A stretch of 61,427 nt of DNA, from contig QEUP01000023.1 in NCBI GenBank assembly GCA_003577145.1, positions 1 through 61,427 on the forward strand. Reading direction: 5' to 3'. This DNA comes from Acidobacteriota bacterium. Lineage in GTDB: Bacteria > Actinomycetota > Acidimicrobiia > Acidimicrobiales > Microtrichaceae. The notes beneath the pieces were generated by a model, which made no database searches, was not told the DNA's origin, and was given only the letters and a program-made list of their open reading frames with translations. Every line of letters starts with the position of its first letter. Within the stretch, counting starts at the first letter, position 1. The position numbers and the translations under genes are program-made. This document shows positions 7,566-15,090 of this stretch, in pieces.

Positions 7566-8732
7566 GTGTCTGAGCACCGGATCGTCGAAGCCGACGATGA
7601 GTTCGCGATGGTCATCGACCGACTCCGGCAGCAACCCGCCTACGCGATAGACACCGAGTTCCATCGCGAGCGGAGCTACTACCCGCGGGTCGCCCTCGTA
7701 CAGCTCGCCTGGGAAGAGGAAGTAGCGCTCGTCGATCCCCTCTGCGTCTCGCTCGAAGCGCTCGCCGAGCTGTTCTGCGAGGACAACACGGCCGTCCTTC
7801 ACGCCGCGGGGCAGGATCTGGAGGTGTTCGACAGATGCGTGGGCTCAGCTCCTCGTCGTATCTTCGACACACAGGTAGCCGCGGGGTTCCTCGGAATGAC
7901 CAGTCCCTCGCTGGCCTCCCTCCACGACCGCGAGCTGGGCACTCGCCTGCCCAAGGGCGACCGTCTCACGGACTGGATGCGCCGCCCCCTCACGAGTGCG
8001 CAGCTCGACTACGCCGCGTCGGACGTGGCTCACCTTCTCGAGATCTACGAGCGGGTGGTTCGACAGCTGAGCGAGCGTGGCCGGCTCACCTGGGCACTGG
8101 CTGAGTGCGAGGAGCTGCTCGATGCGCCCCGAGGCCAGCGCGACCCTGAGCTCGCCTGGAAGCGGATCAAGGAGGCACGCCACCTGAGAGGTCAGGCACT
8201 CAGCACCGCCCAGGGTCTGGCGGCGTGGCGTGAGCGTACCGCCGCCGACTCCGACCAGCCGGTGAGGTTCGTTCTCTCCGACCTGGGACTGGTGGGGATT
8301 GCTCAGCATCGTCCAGGCACCCTGAAGGAGCTGAAGAGGATCCGTGGAGTCGACGAGCGCCACCTGCGAGGCGCGCAGGGCAATCAGATCTTGGAGATCG
8401 TGAGGGAGACCGATGGCATAGAGCCGAGGAGGGACAAGACGACCAAGAACACGGAGCTGTCCAAGGATCTGAGGCCGGCGGTGTCACTGGTCTCGGCGTG
8501 GGTGAGTCAGATCGCGCGTGACAACCAGATAGACACCGCACTGCTGGCGACTCGAACCGACCTGGAGGCCCTCCTGCGCGGTGACGAGGATGCACGCCTG
8601 GCCCAAGGCTGGCGGGCGGACTTGGTGGGCGAACCGGTTCGCTGCTTGGTCGGTGGGGAGGCCTCGCTGGCGTTCGACGGCCACGGATCCCTGGTCTTGG
8701 AGGCCCGCTCTCGTCGCCTGCTGGACGGCTGA
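7566..8732 (+). CDS. rnd: Ribonuclease D
   Basis: A 3'-5' exoribonuclease of the DEDD superfamily with 388 residues from a GTG start. Exo I is AIDTEFHRERSYYPRVALVQ near residue 26 (Asp and Glu metal ligands). Exo II is in the LHAAGQDLEVFDRC region near residue 78. Exo III is LDYAASDVAHLLEIYERV near residue 140 with the last Asp and a Tyr (DEDDy type). An HRDC domain follows at about 205-285. Bacterial RNase D trims the 3' ends of tRNAs and other small RNAs. It ends seven bases from the convergent DUF1634 gene; a weak 5-bp hairpin (8724-8741) spans the gap. Confidence 0.93.
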   Translation: MSEHRIVEADDEFAMVIDRLRQQPAYAIDTEFHRERSYYPRVALVQLAWEEEVALVDPLCVSLEALAELFCEDNTAVLHAAGQDLEVFDRCVGSAPRRIFDTQVAAGFLGMTSPSLASLHDRELGTRLPKGDRLTDWMRRPLTSAQLDYAASDVAHLLEIYERVVRQLSERGRLTWALAECEELLDAPRGQRDPELAWKRIKEARHLRGQALSTAQGLAAWRERTAADSDQPVRFVLSDLGLVGIAQHRPGTLKELKRIRGVDERHLRGAQGNQILEIVRETDGIEPRRDKTTKNTELSKDLRPAVSLVSAWVSQIARDNQIDTALLATRTDLEALLRGDEDARLAQGWRADLVGEPVRCLVGGEASLAFDGHGSLVLEARSRRLLDG

Positions 8733-8739
8733 GCACCCG

Positions 8740-9045
8740 TCAGGAGATCGCCGCCGCGACGAACCCGCCGCCGGCGACGACCAGCAGCAGCGCCACCCCG
8801 ACCGATACGAACAGCAGATCGCGTCGCCGCCACCACCTGATGATGAGCCAGGCGATGCGCACCAGCGGCGCGGCGACGAGCAAGGCTGCTGTGGCTATGG
8901 CGAACGATTTGTCGAGCGGGGAGGGGGCGAACGTCGCGGCCACTGCCAGGAGGAAGGCAAGCAGCGTCGCGACGCGTAGGAACCAGACCAGTGGTTGATA
9001 CCGGACCGAGCGGGGGTCGAAAGGGCGGAGGTCCTCGGTGCTCAC
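8740..9045 (-). CDS. DUF1634 three-helix membrane protein
   Basis: A 101-residue protein with a short hydrophilic N-terminus and three transmembrane helices, the layout of DUF1634. In many bacteria DUF1634 genes sit next to TSUP/TauE-SafE transporters, and here the gene follows one by ten bases, so the two are almost certainly cotranscribed and may act together at the membrane. The start is a GTG (9043-9045) with GAGGGTGG just upstream, inside the end of the transporter gene. Confidence 0.8.
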   Translation of the reverse strand: MSTEDLRPFDPRSVRYQPLVWFLRVATLLAFLLAVAATFAPSPLDKSFAIATAALLVAAPLVRIAWLIIRWWRRRDLLFVSVGVALLLVVAGGGFVAAAIS

Positions 9046-9055
9046 TGGCCCACCC

Positions 9056-9877
9056 TCATGCCTGCACCAACAAGACGGCACTGACGACGACGAGGAGAGC
9101 GGAGAGAACAGCTCTGACCATGACCACGCTGAGGGCGCGCTGTACCGAGGCTCCCACCACACCGCCGAGTAGGCCTCCGGCGACGACCGCGGCCCCGGCC
9201 ACCCAGTCGACCCGTCCCTGGGCAGTGAAGACCAGGAGTCCTGCCGCAGCAGTGATCCCGACGCTGAACGTGGAGGTTGCCGCAGCGACCTTGACTGGTA
9301 CGTGCATGATCTCGCGCATGACGGGTGTCTTGATGAAGCCTCCACCGACCCCGGCCAGCCCGGCCACCAGACCCGACAGCGCCATGAGCACCAGGCCCAG
9401 GGGAATGCGTCGAGCTTGGTAGGGGACGATCCCGCTCTCACTGCTGTACTGTCCTGCCAGCGTGCCGGGCCACTCCCCGGGCACTTCGTGTGCGAAGGCG
9501 GCGCGCGGAAGGTTGCGGATCCGCCGACGCGTGACACCGGCAATCGCGCTGGCCAGGGCCACGGCTGCGAGGACGCGGGTCAGGGCGGTAGCGTCCAAGT
9601 GCACCGACACGAGTGCTCCCAGGATCGCGCCCGCGGAGGCGCTGGTCTCGATCGTCACGCCCAACCGCTGGTGCACCAGGCCCTCGTCGAGTTGTCCAGC
9701 CGACGCTGCCAGGGAGCCGGCTGCAACAGACAGCAGGCCCAGCGGCGCCGCTTGCGCCGGCTCCACCCCGGCGAGCACCAGTGCGGGAACGAGGATCACC
9801 GCTCCGCCGATGCCGCCGAGGGTGCCCACCGCTGCGGTGGCGACGCCGAGACCGAACAGGCCCGGCAGGGTGATCAC
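9056..9877 (-). CDS. TSUP (TauE/SafE) family anion exporter
   Basis: A 273-residue integral membrane protein with about eight helices in two homologous halves. The first half has GTLGGIGGAVILVPAL and the second VAGLAGVGGGFIKTPVM, the paired Gly-rich motifs of the family. Members export sulfite, sulfonates or sulfoacetate, or import related anions. A hydrophilic insert near residue 125 (HEVPGEWPGTLAGQYSS) separates the halves. It is divergent from the acidic repeat protein and forms a pair with the DUF1634 gene. Specific substrate unknown. Confidence 0.88.
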   Translation of the reverse strand: MITLPGLFGLGVATAAVGTLGGIGGAVILVPALVLAGVEPAQAAPLGLLSVAAGSLAASAGQLDEGLVHQRLGVTIETSASAGAILGALVSVHLDATALTRVLAAVALASAIAGVTRRRIRNLPRAAFAHEVPGEWPGTLAGQYSSESGIVPYQARRIPLGLVLMALSGLVAGLAGVGGGFIKTPVMREIMHVPVKVAAATSTFSVGITAAAGLLVFTAQGRVDWVAGAAVVAGGLLGGVVGASVQRALSVVMVRAVLSALLVVVSAVLLVQA

Positions 9878-9991
9878 CGTTCCGTTCCGGAGATCATGGC
9901 CCCGGGGTGAGGGCTGCGTTGGCGGGGATCTGAGGCAAAGGGGTCGAAAGTGGTTGAGAGCGGCGATTGTGGCGTAGGCCCAGGCCGACGA

Positions 9992-9997
9992 TAGAGT
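9992..9997 (+). promoter_or_regulatory. -10 box TAGAGT
   Basis: TAGAGT lies about 40 bases before the GTG at 10038 and would give a leader of roughly 30 bases with GGGAG at 10026-10030 as ribosome binding site. It overlaps a possible earlier GTG at 9996, which argues against that start. Confidence 0.4.
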
Positions 9998-10037
9998 GGT
10001 TGGTCCCAGTCGTGGAATCGTACGTGGGAGCTGTCTT

Positions 10038-10385
10038 GTGAAGAAGGGTCGCCATCGGCGCTTCCAAGAAGCTCGGGCATTGAAACGCCAGGATCTCGAT
10101 AGCGATTCGCTCAGTGAGATCGAGTCATTGCTCGATGAAGAAGAGGACGTCTACGAGGCCGGCGTCGTCGAAGACGGCGGCATCGCCTTCGCGCCCGCCA
10201 GGGATGTGGCCGGTAACGGGGACTCCGACAACGCTGAACCAGACAACGGTGACCCGGATGACGGTGAACCGGATGACGGTGGCTCCGATCACGGTGGTTC
10301 ACACGACCGTGCCGAAGACGAGGACGGCGACGGCGACGACTGGCGCAAAGAGGTCGAGCAGTACCTGAACGACTCACACGATTGA
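10038..10385 (+). CDS. Small acidic protein with Asp-rich tandem repeats
   Basis: Not recognised. The product has 115 residues. A basic N-terminus (KKGRHRRFQEARALKR) is followed by an acidic helix-like region (SLSEIESLLDEEEDVYE). A low-complexity run of GD(P/E)DDGEPDDGGSDHGG-type units encoded by short tandem DNA repeats comes next. It ends WRKEVEQYLNDSHD. The GTG start at 10038 has GGGAG seven bases upstream. No signal peptide or membrane segment is visible. The charge layout suggests a cytosolic disordered protein. Its last 9 codons and the stop are copied at 12183-12211 on the far side of the CLC gene. Confidence 0.65.
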   Translation: MKKGRHRRFQEARALKRQDLDSDSLSEIESLLDEEEDVYEAGVVEDGGIAFAPARDVAGNGDSDNAEPDNGDPDDGEPDDGGSDHGGSHDRAEDEDGDGDDWRKEVEQYLNDSHD

Positions 10386-10386
10386 C
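10358..10386 (+). repeat. 29-bp direct repeat, left copy
   Basis: Identical to 12183-12211; with one mismatch the match extends to 10352-10386 / 12177-12211. This copy is the 3' end of the acidic-protein gene, including its stop codon. The two copies are 1825 bases apart and enclose the CLC channel gene. Confidence 0.9.
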
Positions 10387-10432
10387 CACCAGCCGGTAGC
10401 GACGAACCGTGCGAAGCCCGCTCGATGGTCGT

Positions 10433-12130
10433 TCAGCCACCGGTTTCGTCGAGGATCTCGTCGAGCTTGACGATCTCGGACGCGAGGACTACTCCGATGA
10501 AGTACCCGTCGGCATCGGTCACCGCAAGAGTCTCGACGTCGGATTCATCCATGGCAGCAACGGCGTCTCGTAGGGTCCACGAGGGGCGACCGGCGGGCAG
10601 GTCCGTGCGCATATGAAGGTCGACGGTCTCGTTGTCCCACGACGAGCGATCGACCCCAGAGATCTCCTCGAGGCTGCACATACCCAGATAGCGGCCACCG
10701 TCGACCACCGGCACAGTCCGTTCGCGCCGTCCCATGACGTGAGCCCAGACGAATTCCGTCACCGTGGCGTCCGGTGGGACGGTCAGCACGTCTGTCGTGA
10801 GGGCGGAGGTTATCGGGAGGGTGAAGCGTCGCTCGAGGTGCCCAAGGCGGCGCCTGCGCTGGAAGGTGGACACCGACGACTCTCCGGCGACCAGCTGCGA
10901 TACTGCAGCCGCGATCAGTGCCGGGACCACATAGCGTTCGCCGACCGACACCTCGGTAAGGATCTGGCCCACGCCCGTCGTCGTCTCGGCGACGAACATG
11001 ACGGCTGCGATCGGTGTCCGATAGCCGGCACCCAGGAACGCAGCAACCCCGAGTACGGGGAAGAGACCGGATTCAGGTTGGCCCACCAGACCAGCGACCA
11101 GTCGCCCGAGGAGGGCACCCTGGACGGTCAAGGGGATGAAGACGCCGCCTACGCCGCCCGCGGCAAGGGTCGTGAAGCTCGCGATCATGCGAAGCACGAA
11201 GAGAAGAGCAACGACGGCTACAGCCTCGTCCTGAAGGGCTACCCAGTCGACGGCTCCGTAGCCAGGCCCGGCCGTAAGGGGTGCGTCGTAGACGGCTACA
11301 GATGCCACGATCAGGCTGCCGAGGACCACACCGCCGAGGGCGACCCTCCACCCGACCCCGAGAGCCGCTGAGATCGACTTCGCCCGGCGGATGAGCCAGG
11401 CGAATCCTCGGCCGCCCAGACCCGCCAGCAGTCCGATGAGTGCGGCTCCGCCCAGCTCCTTCAGGCCCAGGCTCGGAACTATGCCCCGCCCGAGCGTCAG
11501 CACCGGCTCCGTACCGAGGACAGCCACGAAGGTCAGGTAGCTGCTGGCGGAGGCGAACAGCGCCGGCAGGAGCGCATGCGGGCCGATGTCGTCGCGGTAG
11601 GGGACCTCGACGGCGAAGATGACCGCGGTAGCAGGAGTCCTGAAGATCGCGGCTATCGCCGCAGCAGCCCCGGCGGTGAGCAGCATGTTGGCCTCGTCGC
11701 GGGTGAAGTACTTGCGGAGCCAGTTCTGGAGTTGCTCCCCGATGGTTGATCCGGCGTAGATCGACGGACCCTCGAGACCCAGCGAACCGCCGAACCCGAT
11801 CGTGGTAATACCAGCGATCATCTTTCCCGGGAGCTCGCGCAAGGAGAGCCGGGTGTGACGCTCATGGAAGGCCTGCACGTACAGTTCGGAGGTGGCCGGG
11901 GTTGTCCCGTTAGCCAGGTAGCGCAGGGACAACGCTGCTAGGGCGAGGCCGACTGCGGGGGCGCCCGCCTGCATCCAGAGTGGCCACTCGACGAAGCGCT
12001 GCAGGATGAGGTCGACGGTCACGTAGTCGAAGCCGGCAACGACGAGACCCACGATCACGCCTGTGGCGGCCGAAGCCGCCGGTACGCGTGCGGCTGGATG
12101 CCGGGCTAGCGTGCGGAGTCGCTCTCTCAC
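10433..12130 (-). CDS. CLC-family chloride channel/transporter with two CBS domains
   Basis: A 565-residue CLC protein with about ten or more hydrophobic helices to residue 400 and a paired CBS domain at about 435-560. The gating-glutamate motif is GGSLGLEGP and the later filter segment is GGVGGVFIPL. Two deviations stand out. The first filter motif, GSGIP in classical CLCs, is replaced by NGTTPATSE. The residue that aligns with the internal proton glutamate of E. coli ClC-ec1 (IIEEM) appears to be Val (AVEVP), as in CLC channels rather than H+/Cl- exchangers. The CBS pair may sense adenine nucleotides. GTG start with GGAGG close upstream. It is flanked by a 29-bp direct repeat. Confidence 0.9.
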   Translation of the reverse strand: MRERLRTLARHPAARVPAASAATGVIVGLVVAGFDYVTVDLILQRFVEWPLWMQAGAPAVGLALAALSLRYLANGTTPATSELYVQAFHERHTRLSLRELPGKMIAGITTIGFGGSLGLEGPSIYAGSTIGEQLQNWLRKYFTRDEANMLLTAGAAAAIAAIFRTPATAVIFAVEVPYRDDIGPHALLPALFASASSYLTFVAVLGTEPVLTLGRGIVPSLGLKELGGAALIGLLAGLGGRGFAWLIRRAKSISAALGVGWRVALGGVVLGSLIVASVAVYDAPLTAGPGYGAVDWVALQDEAVAVVALLFVLRMIASFTTLAAGGVGGVFIPLTVQGALLGRLVAGLVGQPESGLFPVLGVAAFLGAGYRTPIAAVMFVAETTTGVGQILTEVSVGERYVVPALIAAAVSQLVAGESSVSTFQRRRRLGHLERRFTLPITSALTTDVLTVPPDATVTEFVWAHVMGRRERTVPVVDGGRYLGMCSLEEISGVDRSSWDNETVDLHMRTDLPAGRPSWTLRDAVAAMDESDVETLAVTDADGYFIGVVLASEIVKLDEILDETGG

Positions 12131-12182
12131 CGTCCTCCATTTCTACAGCAGAGGGACTCCGCAGATGGGACGCGCGGGTCGG

Positions 12183-12211
12183 GCAGTACCTGAACGACTC
12201 ACACGATTGAC
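12183..12211 (+). repeat. 29-bp direct repeat, right copy
   Basis: Second copy of 10358-10386. The local frame reads WDARVGQYLNDSHD then stop, resembling the end of the acidic protein beyond the identical part, so this may be a remnant of a duplicated gene 3' end. It lies between the divergently placed CLC start and the end of the McrB-module partner gene. Confidence 0.85.
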
Positions 12212-12236
12212 GATCAAAGCGGTGGGGAGCCTGGAC

Positions 12237-13223
12237 TCAGCCAGCGTGGGTAGCTCCCTGGATGGCGAGCTCCACGGCCGCCTCGACGTCACGGCGGCTC
12301 GTGACCAGGGCGTGAGGTCTGCCGGAGGCACGGGCTGCCAGCGCGGCTTCGGCCCGCGACGGACTGCGCGCGTGTGCCTTCTCCGGCACATCGAGAAGGA
12401 CATCGCCCACGAGGATCCCGTGAAGCCGGGAGTGGTCACCCCGCACACGTGGATGGATGTAGCGGATGGGGCCGGCTTCGAGGGCACCGTCGATGGCCCT
12501 GAAGGCCGGTATGTCGATTCCTCGGCGCTCCAACGACTCGGCTACAGCGAGCACCACGTTGTGCTGGGACTTGGTGCGGTGATCGCAGAAAGGGAGGAGG
12601 TCGGGCCCACGGAGGGGCTCGACGCTTCGGTCCAGCATCTCGAACGCCGGGTGATAGGTCCGGCTGCGTCGGCCCGACAGCGCACGCTTGAGGTCGCGCG
12701 CAGCGGGGCGCTCCCGCGGTACCGATGCGAGGGAGCGGTGCTCCAGATACCGCTGGGCCCGGAAGCCGTTCAGCCGGGCAGCCCGCAGGGTCTCGTCGTC
12801 GTAGTCAGCCGCAGGTATGGCATCGGCTGCCCTGCCCGCATCCCGCACAGAGAGCAAGGCCATCACCAGGAGCCGGTTCTCCACGATGTCATATCCGCGG
12901 GAGGGAGCAGCACAGACGAGAACGTCATCGAGTCCATAAGAGGAGGCCCGTGCCGACATCGTCTCGCTCCAGAGCACCGGCCCGCGCAACTCGCCCTGGC
13001 AACGCTGCGGTCGCGTGGTCATGGTTATGGAGAGGGATCGGATCGTGCGCGGCATCTCGTCGAGGAGCCGGACTGCCTCGTCGGAGGTTGCCAGCAGGGT
13101 GCCGGCCAACTGCCGTACCACACTGGGCGACAGGCCCAGCAGCGCATCGACGACCTCGTGCAGCACGTAGGGCCTCGCTACCCTGCGCCAGATCTCGTTC
13201 GTGGAGTCAGCCATCCGGGCCAC
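12237..13223 (-). CDS. DUF2357/McrC-like partner of the McrB-type ATPase
   Basis: A 328-residue soluble protein. The middle part, with ELRGPVLWSETMSARASS followed by APSRGYDIVENRLLVMAL (about residues 78-120), resembles the DUF2357/McrC-type pattern of a GxIxW strand and an R-F/Y-D-x-x-ENR-L helix. That pattern is typical of partners encoded directly after McrB-like AAA+ ATPases. I do not see a convincing PD-(D/E)xK nuclease centre in the C-terminal half, so it may be a non-nuclease adaptor or a very diverged nuclease. It starts seven bases after the ATPase stop (GTG 13223 or ATG 13214), which supports one operon. Assignment by pattern only. Confidence 0.6.
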   Translation of the reverse strand: MARMADSTNEIWRRVARPYVLHEVVDALLGLSPSVVRQLAGTLLATSDEAVRLLDEMPRTIRSLSITMTTRPQRCQGELRGPVLWSETMSARASSYGLDDVLVCAAPSRGYDIVENRLLVMALLSVRDAGRAADAIPAADYDDETLRAARLNGFRAQRYLEHRSLASVPRERPAARDLKRALSGRRSRTYHPAFEMLDRSVEPLRGPDLLPFCDHRTKSQHNVVLAVAESLERRGIDIPAFRAIDGALEAGPIRYIHPRVRGDHSRLHGILVGDVLLDVPEKAHARSPSRAEAALAARASGRPHALVTSRRDVEAAVELAIQGATHAG

Positions 13224-13229
13224 CCCGGC

Positions 13230-14165
13230 TCAGACCACCAGCTCCACCCCGAGGATCTCGGCGATGGTTCGCTGAGCTTCCGAGCGTTCGGGTGGGTCCA
13301 TGTGCTGGGCAACGGTCCGGTAGAGCGAAGTCGCCTTGCTGTCGTCCATCCCCTCGAACTGCGGCAGGAAGTACGCGTAGAAGACCTCGTAGAGCACGCG
13401 CGATTCGCTGACACCGTCTTGCAGGCGCCGCTCGGCGTACTTCGCGGCGTCGATGTAGATGGCGGGGCCCAGATCGCTGAAGTTCCTGAGTGCGAGCAGG
13501 TGGGAGACGATGGAACCGGGACCGGCGAGCAGCTTCTCGTAGGACTCGTCGGATGGGGTTCCCACCTCGATGAAAGCGAATCTGCGCATGAGTGCGTAGG
13601 ACATCTCGAAGAGGAGGTTCTTGTCGAACACGTTCATCGTGGCGACGATTCGCCAGGCTGCCGGAAGCCTGATGACGTCGGTGTTCTCCGGCGGCTCGAG
13701 GCCGGCAGGCACCAAGGAGATGGGCCGCGTCTTGCCGAGCCTCTTGAAGGGCAGGACGACTGCCGAGCCGGACAGCACGGTGAACAGCTGGCCGAAGGCA
13801 CGATCGAAGTTGGATCGGTTGAGCTCGTCGATGACGAGCCACCTGCCGGTCTCGATGGCTTCGACGAACAGCCCCGCCCGGAAGATCAGACCCTCTGCGG
13901 TCGGCTGGAGTCCGCCGATGGTCTCGAACGTCGTCCATTCGGTCGTTGCGGTCGTCGGGAGGTAACCGGTGCACAGCATGGACTTCTGCGCGACCTCGGC
14001 GGTGAGGTACGCGAGAGTCGTCTTTCCCGTGCCGGGCGGACCGGTGAGTATGACGTGCTTGCCCGCGTCGATGGCCGCGACCATCTGGTCACACACGTAG
14101 TCCGGAAAGTACATGCCGGCGTCGATGGCGGCCCGGCTCAGCTGCTCGGCGGTAAATGGGCGCAT
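13230..14165 (-). CDS. McrB-like AAA+ ATPase
   Basis: A 311-residue AAA+ NTPase. Walker A is LTGPPGTGKTT near residue 45. Walker B is WLVIDELNRSNFDRAFGQL near residue 118; the ELNR is typical of the McrB/MoxR clade. Sensor 1 is IVATMNVFDKN near residue 180, followed by FEMSYALMRRFAFIEV, which matches the McrB pattern MNxxDRxLxxxDxALRRRFxF. In McrB the signature is MNTADRS; here the Asp is kept but the following Arg is Lys. There is no N-terminal DNA-reading domain as in E. coli McrB. It lies between a Cys-rich protein gene and the DUF2357-like partner on the same strand. Confidence 0.85.
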   Translation of the reverse strand: MRPFTAEQLSRAAIDAGMYFPDYVCDQMVAAIDAGKHVILTGPPGTGKTTLAYLTAEVAQKSMLCTGYLPTTATTEWTTFETIGGLQPTAEGLIFRAGLFVEAIETGRWLVIDELNRSNFDRAFGQLFTVLSGSAVVLPFKRLGKTRPISLVPAGLEPPENTDVIRLPAAWRIVATMNVFDKNLLFEMSYALMRRFAFIEVGTPSDESYEKLLAGPGSIVSHLLALRNFSDLGPAIYIDAAKYAERRLQDGVSESRVLYEVFYAYFLPQFEGMDDSKATSLYRTVAQHMDPPERSEAQRTIAEILGVELVV

Positions 14166-14223
14166 CGACCCACCTGTCGACCGGTCTGGGCTGCGACTTG
14201 AGCGCCAACCCCGTGGCCCGTGC

Positions 14224-15000
14224 TCAGGTCGTGCGTGCCCCGCGCGGGTGGGGGAGGAAATGGACCTCTTCACGGTGCCGCAGGTGGTTCGCCAGGAGAC
14301 GGTATGGCTCCTCGCCCACGAGGGCGACCAACTCGTCCTTCAACGCCCGGTAGACCGGGCGGCGGCCCACGAAGGCCAGGTCCGAATCGGTGCACCACCA
14401 GTGGAACTCGCTGCCACCGTCGCCCCAGTCGTAGCGCTTCCACTCCCGGACCGTGAACGTCACATGGCCGTTCTCGTCGGTCTCCTCGGTCAGACGGAGT
14501 GGCAGCTGCCAGCAGACGTCGGGCTTCCACTCGAGGGGCGGCTCGTCGGCCTCGTCAGCGCCACGGTGCAACGCGCAGCCGGCTCCACCTGGGAAGCCGG
14601 GACGGTTCAAGAAGATGCAGGCGTCGTCCACCAGGCGTGCCACCCATTCACCATCATCGTTCTTGAAGATGGGGCCGCCCAGTTCACGCGCCGCGGCCCG
14701 ATGCTGCCATTGCTTGTTGTCGAGGCGCTTGGCCGCTCTGCGGACTCGTTGGCGGTCCTCCTTGTCGGCAAAGTGAGCGCCGTAGGAGCAGCAGCCCTGC
14801 TCGAGCCCGGGAGCCGGTCCGTCGAGCACCCCGGGGCACCCGTTCCCGTAGATGCAGGTCCAGTTGCTCAACATGAACGTGACATCGAACAGCCAGGTGT
14901 CGCCGTCACTGTCCTCGAATGAGATCCAGTCATGCACATCGGCTGGCTCTGAGCCGTGCTTTCGGCGCGTCATGTTCTCGGATCCGTTGTCTGAGGCCAT
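14224..15000 (-). CDS. Conserved Cys-rich protein with a YkgJ-like cysteine cluster
   Basis: Function not established. The product has 258 residues. A cysteine cluster near residues 48-75 reads C-I-Y-G-N-G-C...GCCSYGAHF, and further Cys/His residues come in LVDDACIFLNR and GGAGCALHRG. The spacing resembles zinc- or iron-chelating YkgJ-type clusters. The C-terminal half is Trp-rich. Similar proteins are widespread in actinobacteria as I recall, which would make it a core rather than defence gene. It is first in a minus-strand set with the McrB-like ATPase (58-base gap). I chose the ATG at 15000, eight bases after a -10 box; a GTG at 15003 is the alternative. Confidence 0.65.
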   Translation of the reverse strand: MASDNGSENMTRRKHGSEPADVHDWISFEDSDGDTWLFDVTFMLSNWTCIYGNGCPGVLDGPAPGLEQGCCSYGAHFADKEDRQRVRRAAKRLDNKQWQHRAAARELGGPIFKNDDGEWVARLVDDACIFLNRPGFPGGAGCALHRGADEADEPPLEWKPDVCWQLPLRLTEETDENGHVTFTVREWKRYDWGDGGSEFHWWCTDSDLAFVGRRPVYRALKDELVALVGEEPYRLLANHLRHREEVHFLPHPRGARTT

Positions 15001-15008
15001 CACCGGCG

Positions 15009-15028
15009 AGGTTAACCCTGATCATTCA
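15009..15028 (-). promoter_or_regulatory. -10 box TAACCT with upstream TGAATGATCAGG motif
   Basis: On the minus strand the sequence reads TGAATGATCAGGGTTAACCT. TAACCT (15009-15014) ends eight bases before the ATG at 15000. The same arrangement, TGAACGATCAGGGTTAGACT, precedes tatA at 48845-48864, and a third copy of the upstream part lies at 48380-48392. Confidence 0.55.
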
Positions 15029-15090
15029 CGGTGACCGCCCCATCCGGGTGTTGAGCGCGGCGCTCACCCAACGCGCCAGACTGGTTGCCA

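Noticed and set aside
12063-14201. 712-codon open frame on the plus strand
   Set aside because: It is antisense to the DUF2357-like gene and the McrB-like ATPase, whose motifs are clear. Long antisense frames are common in GC-rich DNA.
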